Assembly (NCBI GenBank): GCA_965221855.1
Contig: CBDCSV010000006.1
Span: forward strand, 124,001 to 188,000
From: JAJDXO01 sp965221855
GTDB taxonomy: Bacteria; Pseudomonadota; Alphaproteobacteria; Rhodospirillales; UBA2165
Length of the DNA stretch: 64,000 bases
Reading direction: 5' to 3'
In this document: piece by piece, positions 51,348 to 60,425 of the stretch
How the letters are laid out: each line of letters starts with the position of its first letter
How positions within the stretch are numbered: the stretch's first letter is position 1
Translations under genes and position numbers: made by a program
Notes under the pieces: model-generated
Database searches by the model: none
What the model saw: only the letters and a program-made list of their open reading frames with translations
What the model was told of the DNA's origin: nothing

Positions 51348-51857
51348 CTACACGTCGAGCAGCGCAGTCCCCTGTTCGGCGCCGAAGTGATGTTCGACGC
51401 AGTTGTCGCCCTCGCCGCCCCGGTCGACGACCAGAAAATCGTGACCGTCGCGGAGCGCCAGCAGCGGGTGGTGCCAGACGCCGCGGCGATAGTTCACCCC
51501 CTGGTCGCCCGCCGCGCGGAACGCGCGGAGGTTTCCGGGCCCCACGGGCCCCCCGCGCGGCGCCACCACCACCAGATAGGCGTGGTTCTGCAGGGGATAG
51601 AACGCCTGGGATCCCAGCGGGTGGTGCTCCATCATCCTGACCTCGATGGGCGCCGGCCGGGCCAGCCCGCGAAAAATGCTGATCAGCGGCACGCCCGCTT
51701 CCGAGGCGACGTCCACATCGGCCAGGTCGTGGTAGCGGGTGGTCGTTCCCTCGTTGATGGGAAAGCTCTCCGCGCCGTCGATTTCGATGACGTCGCCGAA
51801 TTCCCGGAACGCCTCCCGCGTCAGCGGCTCGACGGTCAGTTTGAGGGGCTCGGGCAT
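51348..51857 (-). CDS. allA: Ureidoglycolate lyase
   Basis: 169 residues from ATG 51857. The family's cupin-like barrel is recognisable in EAFREFGDVIEIDG, INEGTTTRYHDLADVD, VRMMEHHPLGSQAFYPL, YRRGVWHHPLLAL and the end GGEGDNCVEHHF. It splits ureidoglycolate into glyoxylate and urea, the last step of allantoin breakdown. The gene follows alc by five bases. A 42-base fragment of its 3' end is found again at 49481-49522. Confidence 0.93.
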   Translation of the reverse strand: MPEPLKLTVEPLTREAFREFGDVIEIDGAESFPINEGTTTRYHDLADVDVASEAGVPLISIFRGLARPAPIEVRMMEHHPLGSQAFYPLQNHAYLVVVAPRGGPVGPGNLRAFRAAGDQGVNYRRGVWHHPLLALRDGHDFLVVDRGGEGDNCVEHHFGAEQGTALLDV

Positions 51858-51862
51858 CCGGT

Positions 51863-52870
51863 TCAGTCCCCGGCCGGTTTGCCGAAGGCCCGGAACCGGC
51901 TGACCCCGCCGTCGGGATAGATGCTCAGCCGGAGATGGCTCACGGGTCCGATGTCGCGCACTTGATCGCCCTCGAAGGTATGGATCTTGTCCATCTCCAG
52001 CTTCTCTTCGGGCATCACGCAGCACCACTCCGCGCCGTCCCCGAGGAGCCGGCTTTCGTCCTCGCCGCCCGCCAGCGATATGCCCTCGACCGAGGCCCGA
52101 TCCGGGTAGTTGCCCTTGAAGTGCGCGGTATCGATTTCCAGCCGTTCGACGGTTCCGGCCGCTCCCAGGGCGACGACGATCCAGTCGTTGCCGGGCTCGC
52201 GGCGCCGGCGGGTTTCCCAGCCGTCGCCCATATCAGTTCCGCGGCCCGGGGTCAGGATGACCCACGGCGTGCCGTAATGGGCGTCGTTGTAGCCGACGAT
52301 GCGCCCGCCGTTGCCGAGCGCCGACAGCTCATACACGCCGGCGGGGCCGTCACGCTCCCAGGCCGGCAGCGGGCGGCCATACACCCTGAGCCGGGCGACG
52401 CCGCCGTCGGGATAGATGTGCAGCCGCACATGATTGAACCGATCCGGACAACCGGCCTCGATGTAGTTGTGGGAATCCGCGTTCACCGCGGTCTTCGGGA
52501 CCAGTTCGGTCCATTGGGTATCCTCGTCGGCGTGATTCTCGGTGAGCGCCCCCTCGATGGAGACGTGCGGCGGGTGGTTGCCCGTGAAGTGCCGGGTGTC
52601 CACGTCGAAACCTTCGATGATGCCCCGGGTGTCCAGCCGGATAACGCAGTGATCGTGTCCGCCGTCCCGCCGCCGCCGGGATTCCCAGCCGTCCATCCAC
52701 TTGCCGTGGGTGTCGTACTTGTCGGGGATGAACACCGGCTCGGCATCCTGGATCATCCGTTCCTTGGCGCCGAAAAACTCATCGCTCGCATGGACCACCT
52801 CGGCCCCCAGCCGGGGTGACGCCAGGTTGACCGAAGCGGCGGTAAATTCGGGCGGCGGGGTGTCGGTCAT
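51863..52870 (-). CDS. alc: Allantoicase
   Basis: 335 residues made of two repeated beta-sandwich halves, each ending in a similar motif: VRLHIYPDGGVARLRVYG in the first and LRLSIYPDGGVSRFRAFG in the second. WMDGWESRRRR and MGDGWETRRRR are the matching positions earlier in each half. Allantoicase hydrolyses allantoate to ureidoglycolate and urea. It is followed after five bases by allA and preceded by uraD at 14 bases, one transcription unit. Confidence 0.95.
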   Translation of the reverse strand: MTDTPPPEFTAASVNLASPRLGAEVVHASDEFFGAKERMIQDAEPVFIPDKYDTHGKWMDGWESRRRRDGGHDHCVIRLDTRGIIEGFDVDTRHFTGNHPPHVSIEGALTENHADEDTQWTELVPKTAVNADSHNYIEAGCPDRFNHVRLHIYPDGGVARLRVYGRPLPAWERDGPAGVYELSALGNGGRIVGYNDAHYGTPWVILTPGRGTDMGDGWETRRRREPGNDWIVVALGAAGTVERLEIDTAHFKGNYPDRASVEGISLAGGEDESRLLGDGAEWCCVMPEEKLEMDKIHTFEGDQVRDIGPVSHLRLSIYPDGGVSRFRAFGKPAGD

Positions 52871-52884
52871 GTCCGGAAACTCCT

Positions 52885-53433
52885 CTACTCGATGTCGCGC
52901 AGCCGCAACATGGCGATCCGATGCACCTGTTCGAGCGCCTGGGCGAACTCGGTTTCGGGATCATTGTTCACCCGTTCCCGGAAAATCTCCAGGATTTCGG
53001 TCCGGTGATAGCCGCGGACGGCGAGAATGAAGGGAAATCCGAACTTGTCCCTGTAGGCCTCGTTGAGCGACCTGAACGCCTCGAACTCGTCCGGGGTGCA
53101 ATTGCCGAGATCGGCGCCGGCCTGTTCGGCGTTGGAGGCGGCGGTGAGTTCGCCGGCGATGGCCAGCCTGCCCGCCAGGTCGGGATGCCCCCGGAGCAGC
53201 GCCAGCTGTTTCTCCTCGCCTGCCTCATCCACCACCTCCCGGAACGCCCGGTGAAGGCCCTCGGCGGTGTCCCGGGCCGTGTCCATTTCGGGGCCCGTCC
53301 CGGGACCGGAGCCGAGCTCCCAGACCGTTTCGGCGATCCACGGCGAATGCTCGTAGACGCCGCCGAAGACCTGCACGAACTCGGGCTTGGCCATGCGGCT
53401 CGGCCTGTTGACGCCGAAGGCGTGGGTTTCCAT
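52885..53433 (-). CDS. uraD: 2-oxo-4-hydroxy-4-carboxy-5-ureidoimidazoline decarboxylase
   Basis: 182 residues from ATG 53433, which shares one base with the puuE stop. Landmarks of the family: FVQVFGGVYEHSPWIAE (substrate pocket), LLRGHPDLAGRLA with the catalytic histidine, ELTAASNAEQAGADLG, LNEAYRDKFGFPFILAVRG and a final ALEQVHRIAMLRL. It converts OHCU, the product of HIU hydrolysis, to S-allantoin. Confidence 0.94.
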   Translation of the reverse strand: METHAFGVNRPSRMAKPEFVQVFGGVYEHSPWIAETVWELGSGPGTGPEMDTARDTAEGLHRAFREVVDEAGEEKQLALLRGHPDLAGRLAIAGELTAASNAEQAGADLGNCTPDEFEAFRSLNEAYRDKFGFPFILAVRGYHRTEILEIFRERVNNDPETEFAQALEQVHRIAMLRLRDIE

Positions 53434-54350
53434 CACCCGTCCTTGAACGGAAAATGCTCGCGCCAGTGCCGGGCGACGTCGATCCGCCGGCAAAACCACA
53501 CATCGTCATGGGACAGCGCGTAATCCAGGAAACGCTTCAGCGACGCCAGACGGCCGGGCCGCCCGACGATCCGGCAATGCAGCCCGACCGACAGCATGCG
53601 GGGCGTCTCGGCGCCTTCGTCGTACAGGGTATCGAAGCTGTCCTTGAGGTAGTTGAAGAACTGATCGCCGGCATTGAAGCCCTGGAAGCTGCCGAAGCGC
53701 ATGTCGTTGGCGTCCAGGGTATAGGGGACCACCAGGTGGGGCTTGCCCTCGACCACGGTCCAGAACGGAAGTTCGTCGTTGTAGTCGTCGGCGTCGTAGA
53801 GGAACCCGCCCTCTTCGACCACCAGCCGCCGGGTGTTCGGGCTGGTGCGTCCGGTGTACCAGCCCAGCGGCCGCTCTCCGGCGATCGCCGTATGGATTTC
53901 GATCGCCTTCTGCATGTGTTCCCGTTCCACGTCTTCGGGAACGTACTGGTAGTCGATCCAGCGGTAGCCGTGGGAGCACATTTCGTAGCCCGCCTCGAGG
54001 GCGCGCTCGGTGACCAGCGGATTGCGCTCCATGGCCATGGCGACGGCGAACAGGGTGAGCGGGATGTCCCGTTCCCGGAATAGTTTGAAGAGCCGCCACA
54101 CGCCGATGCGGCTGCCGTACTCGTAGAGCGATTCCATGCTCATATGGCGGACCCCTTCGCGGGCGTCCGTGCCGATCATTTCGGAGAGAAAGGCTTCCGA
54201 CGCCCTGTCGCCGTGAAGGATGGAGTTCTCGCCGCCCTCTTCGTAGTTGAGCACGAACTGAACGGCGATCCTGGCGCCGCCCGGCCATTCGGGGTTCGGC
54301 GGGTTCGGGCCGTAGCCGATCAGGTCGCGGGGGTAGTCGTCGTCGTGCAT
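53433..54350 (-). CDS. puuE: Allantoinase of the polysaccharide-deacetylase fold (PuuE)
   Basis: I chose ATG 54350, giving the family start MHDDDYPRDLIGYGPNPPNP (305 residues). A GTG at 54398 in the same frame would add 16 residues. Diagnostic segments are RIAVQFVLNYEEGGENSILHGD, MESLYEYGSRIGVWRLFKLF, ALEAGYEMCSHGYRWIDYQ and GRTSPNTRRLV. This type is unrelated to zinc amidohydrolase allantoinases; it hydrolyses allantoin to allantoate. It heads the minus-strand unit puuE-uraD-alc-allA and diverges from uraH over a gap of about 160 bases, which should hold both promoters. Confidence 0.93.
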   Translation of the reverse strand: MHDDDYPRDLIGYGPNPPNPEWPGGARIAVQFVLNYEEGGENSILHGDRASEAFLSEMIGTDAREGVRHMSMESLYEYGSRIGVWRLFKLFRERDIPLTLFAVAMAMERNPLVTERALEAGYEMCSHGYRWIDYQYVPEDVEREHMQKAIEIHTAIAGERPLGWYTGRTSPNTRRLVVEEGGFLYDADDYNDELPFWTVVEGKPHLVVPYTLDANDMRFGSFQGFNAGDQFFNYLKDSFDTLYDEGAETPRMLSVGLHCRIVGRPGRLASLKRFLDYALSHDDVWFCRRIDVARHWREHFPFKDG

Positions 54351-54512
54351 GAACTCGTCCCGGGCAGCGGTGGCTCTCGGATGGGGAATTATTGTCACCC
54401 GGTCAGGCCGGACACAACAATGATTATTCGTTGCAAGAGCGGGAAGGCTGGGCCTACCATCGTCTCATCGACCGGCGCCGGCCGTCTCGGCGAAATCCAT
54501 CTGGAAATCCCC

Positions 54513-54866
54513 ATGGGATATCTGACCACCCACGTTCTCGACACCGCTCATGGCTGCCCGGCCGCCGGCATGCGGATCGACCTGTTCCGGCTCGACGGCG
54601 AGGCCCGGTCGCTGGTGACGTCGGTGGCGGCCAATGCCGACGGCCGGTGCGACGGTCCCCTGGCCGAGGGCGAGGCGTTCGGCCCCGGCGCCTACGAGAT
54701 CGTATTTCACGCCGGAGACTACTTCAGGGGCCGCGGCGTCGATGTGCCGGACCCGCCGTTCCTCGATCTGGTGCCGGTCCGTTTCGGCATCGCGTCGCCC
54801 GGCGAGCACTACCACGTGCCCCTGCTGGTTTCGCCCTATGGCTATTCCACCTACCGCGGGAGTTGA
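54513..54866 (+). CDS. uraH: 5-hydroxyisourate hydrolase (transthyretin-like)
   Basis: 117 residues from ATG 54513 behind GGAAA. The start LTTHVLDTAHGCPAAGM carries the active histidine and the C-terminus is the diagnostic tetrapeptide YRGS. ERVPL-type strand residues appear as FGIASPGEHYHVPLLVSP. It opens the HIU ring to OHCU. The gene is followed after 48 bases by puuD, which produces its substrate. Confidence 0.95.
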   Translation: MGYLTTHVLDTAHGCPAAGMRIDLFRLDGEARSLVTSVAANADGRCDGPLAEGEAFGPGAYEIVFHAGDYFRGRGVDVPDPPFLDLVPVRFGIASPGEHYHVPLLVSPYGYSTYRGS

Positions 54867-54914
54867 GACGCCGAACATGCCGGTCATCGAAACGACGACG
54901 ACAAACGACGGACC

Positions 54915-56108
54915 ATGGACCTAGCGCTCGCCGATTGGCTCAATCTGGTTTTCCGCTGGCTGCATCTGGTCGCCGGCATCGCCTGGATCGGCACCTCGTT
55001 CTATTTCATCTTCCTGGACCTCAGTCTGCGCAAGCGCCGCGCCCTGCCCCCGGGGGTCGGCGGGGAATCGTGGAACGTCCATGGCGGCGGCTTCTATCTG
55101 ATGCAGAAGTACACCGTCGCGCCGGCGGAAATGCCGGAAGAGCTTCACTGGTTCAAATGGGAGGCCTACACCACCTTCCTGTCGGGCTTCGCGCTCATGG
55201 CGGTCATCTACTACTGGAGCGCCGATACGTTCCTCATCGATCCCGACGTGGCCGACCTGTCCCGGGCCGAGGCCATCATGATCAGCATCGGCTTCCTCGG
55301 GGGCGGGTGGATCGTCTACAGCCTGCTTTGCTACACGCCGTTCCTCGCCCGGCGGCCGGTCCTGCTGTCTGCGGCGGTGTTCGCCTTCATCCTGGTCTTC
55401 ACCGTCGCGCTGACCCATCTGTTCAGCCCCCGCGCCGCCTTCGTCCACGTGGGGGCGATCATCGGCACCATCATGGTGGCCAACGTCTATTTCATCATCA
55501 TTCCCAACCAGCGGGTGGTGGTCGCCGACCTGATCGCCGGACGGACGCCGGAGGCCTGGCTCGGCGACGAGGCCAAGCAGCGCTCGACCCACAACAACTA
55601 CCTGACGCTGCCGGTGCTCGTGATGATGCTGATCGCGCATTACCCGATGCTCTACAGCACCGCCCACCCGTGGCTGGTGGTGGCGCTGATCATCATCGTC
55701 GGCGGCGTCATCCGGGATTTCTTCAACCGCATGCATGCCGGCCAGAGCGGCCGCGCCCTGCGGTGGCAATGGCCGGCGAGCGCCGTGTTCATGCTGATCC
55801 TCGTCGGCTTCGTGAGCTACCGTCCCGATGCGTCGGTCGCCGACGGCGACGTGCCGGACGAGGGCGAGGTCTTCGCCATCGTGCAGACTCACTGCGTCGC
55901 CTGCCATGCGGTGAAGACCACCCACCCGGATTTCAAGCAGGCGCAGAAAGGCGTGATGTTCGACACCCTGGCCGATATCCGCAAGCACGGCGACGGCATC
56001 CTCAAGCAAAGCGTCATGTCGCGGGCGATGCCGCCCGGCAATCAAACCAGGATGTCCGCCGAGGAACGGGAGCTGCTGGGCCTTTGGATTCGCGCCGGCA
56101 TGCCGTAG
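54915..56108 (+). CDS. puuD: Membrane urate hydroxylase with cytochrome c domain (PuuD)
   Basis: 397 residues. About eight hydrophobic spans begin with LVFRWLHLVAGIAWIGTSFY and include ILVFTVALTHLF and VGAIIGTIMVANVYFIIIP. The C-terminal domain from about residue 310 has the haem motif CVACH and a following MPPGN methionine ligand, so electrons from urate are likely passed to the respiratory chain. PuuD oxidises urate to 5-hydroxyisourate and replaces soluble uricase. Intact. Confidence 0.95.
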   Translation: MDLALADWLNLVFRWLHLVAGIAWIGTSFYFIFLDLSLRKRRALPPGVGGESWNVHGGGFYLMQKYTVAPAEMPEELHWFKWEAYTTFLSGFALMAVIYYWSADTFLIDPDVADLSRAEAIMISIGFLGGGWIVYSLLCYTPFLARRPVLLSAAVFAFILVFTVALTHLFSPRAAFVHVGAIIGTIMVANVYFIIIPNQRVVVADLIAGRTPEAWLGDEAKQRSTHNNYLTLPVLVMMLIAHYPMLYSTAHPWLVVALIIIVGGVIRDFFNRMHAGQSGRALRWQWPASAVFMLILVGFVSYRPDASVADGDVPDEGEVFAIVQTHCVACHAVKTTHPDFKQAQKGVMFDTLADIRKHGDGILKQSVMSRAMPPGNQTRMSAEERELLGLWIRAGMP

Positions 56109-56183
56109 CCCGCGCCGGCGGAAATTCGGCACCCAATCGCCGGAAAGGCGATTTGTGGGAAGATGCAACCAGCGAAAACTGAC

Positions 56184-56212
56184 TTGAACAGAGTTGCAGA
56201 TGGTCCGACTAT
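56184..56212 (+). promoter_or_regulatory. Possible promoter of the ABC importer genes
   Basis: TTGAAC (56184-56189) and GACTAT (56207-56212) are 17 bases apart in the 141-base gap after puuD. The -35 is close to consensus, the -10 weak. ACGGAGG stands just before the start at 56250. Co-transcription from puuD is also possible. Confidence 0.35.
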
Positions 56213-56249
56213 CACTCTTCCACGATAGAAACTCAACGGAGGTGTAGTC

Positions 56250-57284
56250 ATGCTCACTCGATTAACCGCGACAGCCGTTCTGGCGGCGGGTCTGGCCGCC
56301 GGTCTGGCGGCCGGAATCCCGACAAGCGCCCCGGCCCAGGATGCGAAAATCTCGTTCGCGCTCGATTGGAAATTCGAAGGGCCCAGCGCCGCCTATTTCG
56401 CCGCCATCGACAACGGCCATTTCAAGGCCGAAGGTCTTAACGTGGAGATTTCCGCCGGCAAGGGCTCTCTGGACGCCATTCCGAAAGTGGCGACCGGCAA
56501 GTTTCCGATCGGCTTCGCCGACATCAACAGCCTGATCAAGTTCCTGGACAAGAACCCGGGCGCGCCGGTCACGGCGGTGATGATGATCTACGACAAGCCG
56601 CCCTTCGCGGTCGTCGGCCGGGCCTCCCAAGGGGTGAGCGCCCCGAAGGACCTGGAAGGCAGGGTGTTGGGCGCGCCGCCGCCCGATGGCGCCTGGGCGC
56701 AGTTCCCGGCCTTTGCCACCGCCAACGGCATCGACGTCAAGAAGGTCAAGGTTCAGCCCGTCGGTTTCCCGACCCGCGAGCCGATGCTCAAGGAAGGCAA
56801 GGTGGACGCCATCACCGGCTTCTCGTTCTCCAGCTTCCTCAACCTGGTGCGCCTCGGCGTGCCGGAGGATGACATCAAGGTCCTGCTGATGGCGGATTAC
56901 GGTCTCGCGCTGTACGGCAACGCGATCATCGTCAACACCAACTACGCCAAGGCCAACGCCGGCAAGGTGACCGGATTCCTCCGCGCCGTCGCCAAGGGCT
57001 GGAACGACGTCATCGCCGATCCGGCGAAGGGCGCCGCCATGGTCGCCAAGCGCAATCCGGCGGCCGACGTGGCGCTGGAGGCCCGGCGTCTGAAGCTGTC
57101 CATCGACGCCAACGTGGTCACCGATTACACCAAGGCCAACGGCATCGGCGGGATCGACAAGGCACGGATGGAAAAAGCCATGATGCAGCTGGGTCAGAAC
57201 TACAAGTTCAGCAACAAGCCGGACATCTCGAAGATCTTCACAAGCGCCTACCTGCCCAAGGACGGCAGCTTGATGCTGAAGTAA
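56250..57284 (+). CDS. ABC importer substrate-binding protein (NMT1/THI5-like)
   Basis: 344 residues. An N-terminal signal peptide (TATAVLAAGLAAGLAAG, cleavage after the AQ of SAPAQ) exports it to the periplasm. The mature protein has the NMT1/SsuA-like pattern ISFALDWKFEGPSAAYFAA and AEGLNVEISAGKGS, then GLALYGNAIIVNTNYAK. Family members bind thiamine precursors, sulfonates, pyrimidines or purine derivatives. Its position directly behind puuD suggests uptake of urate, xanthine, allantoin or a related base. This is contextual. Confidence 0.85.
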   Translation: MLTRLTATAVLAAGLAAGLAAGIPTSAPAQDAKISFALDWKFEGPSAAYFAAIDNGHFKAEGLNVEISAGKGSLDAIPKVATGKFPIGFADINSLIKFLDKNPGAPVTAVMMIYDKPPFAVVGRASQGVSAPKDLEGRVLGAPPPDGAWAQFPAFATANGIDVKKVKVQPVGFPTREPMLKEGKVDAITGFSFSSFLNLVRLGVPEDDIKVLLMADYGLALYGNAIIVNTNYAKANAGKVTGFLRAVAKGWNDVIADPAKGAAMVAKRNPAADVALEARRLKLSIDANVVTDYTKANGIGGIDKARMEKAMMQLGQNYKFSNKPDISKIFTSAYLPKDGSLMLK

Positions 57285-57370
57285 CCCGCTTCGGCTACCT
57301 CATGACGCCCGAGGGGCGGGCAAGTCCCGCCTGCCCTTCGGCCGTCCAACAACTTCGAGCACCGGCCGCC

Positions 57371-58222
57371 ATGTCCTCAACGCCCTCAGACGCGCTCATC
57401 CGGATATCCAACGTCAAACACGCCTATCGGACGGACGCGGGCCCGCTGCCGGTGCTGGACGGCTTCAACGTCGACGTGCCCGAGGGCGCCTTTACGGCCG
57501 TCGTCGGCCCCTCGGGGTGCGGTAAATCCACCCTGACCCGGCTGATCGCCGGTCTGTTGTTTCCCGACGAGGGCGACGTGATCCTTCACGGCGAGAAGGT
57601 CACGTCGCCGCGCAATACCGTCGGCATGGCGTTCCAGAATCCGGTGCTGCTGGAATGGCGCACCATCCTGGACAACGTCTGCCTGCCCCTGGAAATCGTG
57701 CCCAACGATCTGAGCCGCAAGCAGAAGCACGACCGGGGCTACGAGCTGCTGGCCATGGTCGGTCTGCAGGGGTTCGAGGACAAGAAGCCCTCGGAGCTCT
57801 CCGGCGGCATGCGTCAGCGGGCCTCCCTTTGCCGCGCCCTGGCGCACCGCCCGGACGTGCTCATCCTCGATGAGCCGTTCGGCGCCCTGGATGCGTTCAC
57901 CCGCGAAGACCTGTGGCAGATCATGCACGAGCTCAGGCACAACGAAGCGTTCACCTGCCTCCTCATCACCCACGATCTCAGGGAATCGGTGTTTCTAGCC
58001 GACCAGGTGGTGGTGATGTCCGGCCGCCCGGCCAAGACCCAGTATGTCCTGGATGTGCCCTTCGGCCGGGACCGGGTCCTGGACGATCTCTATACCCCGG
58101 AAGCCACGCAGATGCTGCTCGACCTCCGGCATCAAATCCAGGTCGCGCAGGGACGCCCGCTCGGGGAACTCGAGCACGAGCCGGGGGCCCGGGAGTCAGG
58201 GACCGGGGAGCCGGGGTCATGA
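57371..58222 (+). CDS. ABC importer ATPase subunit (NitT/TauT type)
   Basis: 283 residues from ATG 57371; an in-frame ATG at 57302 would add 23 residues without family similarity. Walker A GPSGCGKSTLTRLIAG, the Q-loop FQNPVLLEWRT, signature LSGGMRQRASLCRAL, Walker B VLILDEPFGALD and ITHDLRESVFLAD are complete. It powers uptake with the adjacent binding protein and permease. The last 30 residues are a Glu/Gly-rich tail. The stop overlaps the permease start (ATGA). Confidence 0.93.
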   Translation: MSSTPSDALIRISNVKHAYRTDAGPLPVLDGFNVDVPEGAFTAVVGPSGCGKSTLTRLIAGLLFPDEGDVILHGEKVTSPRNTVGMAFQNPVLLEWRTILDNVCLPLEIVPNDLSRKQKHDRGYELLAMVGLQGFEDKKPSELSGGMRQRASLCRALAHRPDVLILDEPFGALDAFTREDLWQIMHELRHNEAFTCLLITHDLRESVFLADQVVVMSGRPAKTQYVLDVPFGRDRVLDDLYTPEATQMLLDLRHQIQVAQGRPLGELEHEPGARESGTGEPGS

Positions 58223-58983
58223 ATTCCAAACATCGGTTCGCCACCCCGATTATCGCCCTGGTGATCTTCGCCTTGTTGTGGGAGTTCGTCGTCTGGATCA
58301 ACGGCTGGCCGAACTATGTGATGGCGTCGCCGTCGGACCTCGGCCCGGCGTTCTACAAGTTCCGCTGGCTGTTCCTGGAATTCGGCTGGGACACCCTGTG
58401 GCGGACGGTCGCGGGGCTGATGCTGGCCATCGCCTTCGGCGTGGTCGTCGGCATGATCATGGGGTTCTCCCGGACCATGCGGGAGGCGCTCTATCCGCTG
58501 CTGGTCGGTTTCAACGCCATCCCCAAGGCGACAGTGGTGCCGGTCGTGGCGCTGCTGCTCGTCGGCCAGCACAACCTCAATACCGTCCTGCTGGCTTTCA
58601 TGATCTCGTTCTTCCCGATCACCGTGTCGATTTCCATCGGCCTGTCGACACTGGAGCCCGAATACAGGGATATCCTGCTTTCCCTGGGCGCCAGCCGGCT
58701 GACCATCTTCCGCAAGATCGCCCTGCCCAAGACGCTGCCGGAGTTTTTCGGCGCGTTGAAGGTGGCCGTCACGCTCGCCTTCATCGGCACCAATCTGATG
58801 GAGATCGTCGAACCGCACGGCCGCGGCCTCGGCCACCTGTTCGACAGCGGCAAGATCAGCGCCGATTACCCCCTGATGTTTGCCGTGCTCATCGCCCTCG
58901 CGATCATGGGGATCGGCCTCTACTACGTGGTGGTCATCCTGGAAAAAATCTTCGCCGGCTGGGCCGAACGGCAGGAAAGCTGA
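58219..58983 (+). CDS. ABC importer permease subunit
   Basis: 254 residues with six hydrophobic spans starting at PIIALVIFALLWEFVVWI. The coupling helix is in LSLGASRLTIFRKIALPKTLPEFF, the EAA loop that contacts the ATPase. It belongs to the SsuC/TauC-like permease group. It completes a three-gene importer with the two upstream genes. Confidence 0.93.
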   Translation: MNSKHRFATPIIALVIFALLWEFVVWINGWPNYVMASPSDLGPAFYKFRWLFLEFGWDTLWRTVAGLMLAIAFGVVVGMIMGFSRTMREALYPLLVGFNAIPKATVVPVVALLLVGQHNLNTVLLAFMISFFPITVSISIGLSTLEPEYRDILLSLGASRLTIFRKIALPKTLPEFFGALKVAVTLAFIGTNLMEIVEPHGRGLGHLFDSGKISADYPLMFAVLIALAIMGIGLYYVVVILEKIFAGWAERQES

Positions 58984-59088
58984 TCAATCCTTGACGGTAG
59001 GCCTTGAGGCGGCAATTGGCCGCGGATGTTGAAGAACGCCGCCGATCTCGTCTCGATTGAAGCATTCGCGGCTGGAGGGAGAAGCGAC

Positions 59089-60291
59089 ATGGCCTATCTG
59101 GAACTGGGGACAACGGGAAGGAATTATGCGGGGGAGAAGCTGCTCGCGGATCTCCAGGAGCTGGTTCCCGCCTTGCTGGACCGGGCGGGAGAGGCGGAGG
59201 AATCCGGCAGGATCCCCGAGGAGACCATCGACGACCTGAAACGTATCGACGCCTTCAGGGCCGTCGTCCCAAAGGCCTATGGCGGCCTGGAAGCCGACTA
59301 TCCCGTGATCCCCCAGATTTTCCGCGTCCTGGGACGAGGATGCACGTCGACGGCCTGGTGCATGGGATTTCTCATCTTTCACAATTTTCAGTTCGGGTTC
59401 TTTCCCAAGGAAGCCCAGGAAGAAGTCTGGAGCGGGAAAGGCTACACCATGGCGCCCGGCCAGGTGATGCCCAGCGGCGAGGCCATCACGGAAGACGGCG
59501 GGTATCGGCTGTCCGGGCGCTGGGGCTACGCCACCGGCATTCTGCATGGCGGCTGGATGCTGCTGAGCGCGCCGGTCAAATTGGAAGAGGGCAAAGTCGA
59601 TGTGCGCCGCTTCTACATCCCCGTCGAGGAGGTAAATCTTCTCGACACCTGGCACGTCTCCGCCATGAAGGCCACGGGCAGCCACGACGTCACTCTGGAA
59701 GACTTATTCGTGCCCGCCTATCGCAGCGTCCCGGCCGGCGCGATGCGCGACGGGACCGCGGAGGGGCTCGAACACATGAACGGCCCGTTGTGGAAGATGC
59801 CGCTCCTCACCTACATGATCTTCGGCGGCGTCGCGCCGATGATCGGCGCCGCGGAAACCGTCTTCGAAATGGTCAGCGAAATTCTCTCGACGAAGGTCGG
59901 CGCCTATTCGGGAGAGAAACAGGCGGGCCTCACCACGCAAAGGGTCAGGATGGCGCGGCTGCGCATGGAACTCGAAGCGACCATTGGACTTTGGGAAGAC
60001 CGGATGGTCTTTGCCTGGAACACCGTCGTCGAAGAAGGAAGCCTTACCCGGGAACAGAGGGCCGAGATGCGAATGGTCATCGTCCATGTCGCCCGGAAGT
60101 GCACCGAAATCGTCAATGAACTGACGGTGGTCGCGGGCTCGCGCGGAACGTTCATGGCGTCGCCGATCCAGCGGTTTCACCGCGACGTGACGTCATTGGC
60201 GACCCATGCGGTCCACGACTTCGATCACGTGGCGAACCTCTTTGGCGGAAGATTTCTCGGTGTCGATCTCCCGGAAAACGCCATGATCTAA
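59089..60291 (+). CDS. Group D flavin-dependent monooxygenase (acyl-CoA dehydrogenase fold)
   Basis: 400 residues from ATG 59089, chosen because GGAGGGAG stands upstream; a GC-rich in-frame start at 59026 is less likely. The order of the fold is normal: helical N-terminus (LADLQELVPALLDRAG), STAWCMGFLIFHNF, MAPGQVMPSGEAITEDGGYRLSGRWGYATG, TWHVSAMKATGSHDVTLEDLFVP, and GSRGTFMASPIQRFHRDV. These features are shared with HsaA, DszC and 4-HPA oxygenase components that use reduced FMN or FAD from a partner reductase, rather than with true acyl-CoA dehydrogenases. No reductase gene is close. The substrate is unknown. Confidence 0.82.
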   Translation: MAYLELGTTGRNYAGEKLLADLQELVPALLDRAGEAEESGRIPEETIDDLKRIDAFRAVVPKAYGGLEADYPVIPQIFRVLGRGCTSTAWCMGFLIFHNFQFGFFPKEAQEEVWSGKGYTMAPGQVMPSGEAITEDGGYRLSGRWGYATGILHGGWMLLSAPVKLEEGKVDVRRFYIPVEEVNLLDTWHVSAMKATGSHDVTLEDLFVPAYRSVPAGAMRDGTAEGLEHMNGPLWKMPLLTYMIFGGVAPMIGAAETVFEMVSEILSTKVGAYSGEKQAGLTTQRVRMARLRMELEATIGLWEDRMVFAWNTVVEEGSLTREQRAEMRMVIVHVARKCTEIVNELTVVAGSRGTFMASPIQRFHRDVTSLATHAVHDFDHVANLFGGRFLGVDLPENAMI

Positions 60292-60425
60292 AGGGGCTGA
60301 CAGGAGACCATCATGCGATTTCAGCAAACCGGCCCAAAACCGGAGACTCGCCTCCCTGCCGGTGCTAGCATGGCCCGGCATCGAACTCGTGAAACCAGAC
60401 AACCAGTAAGACAGGGAGAAATTTG

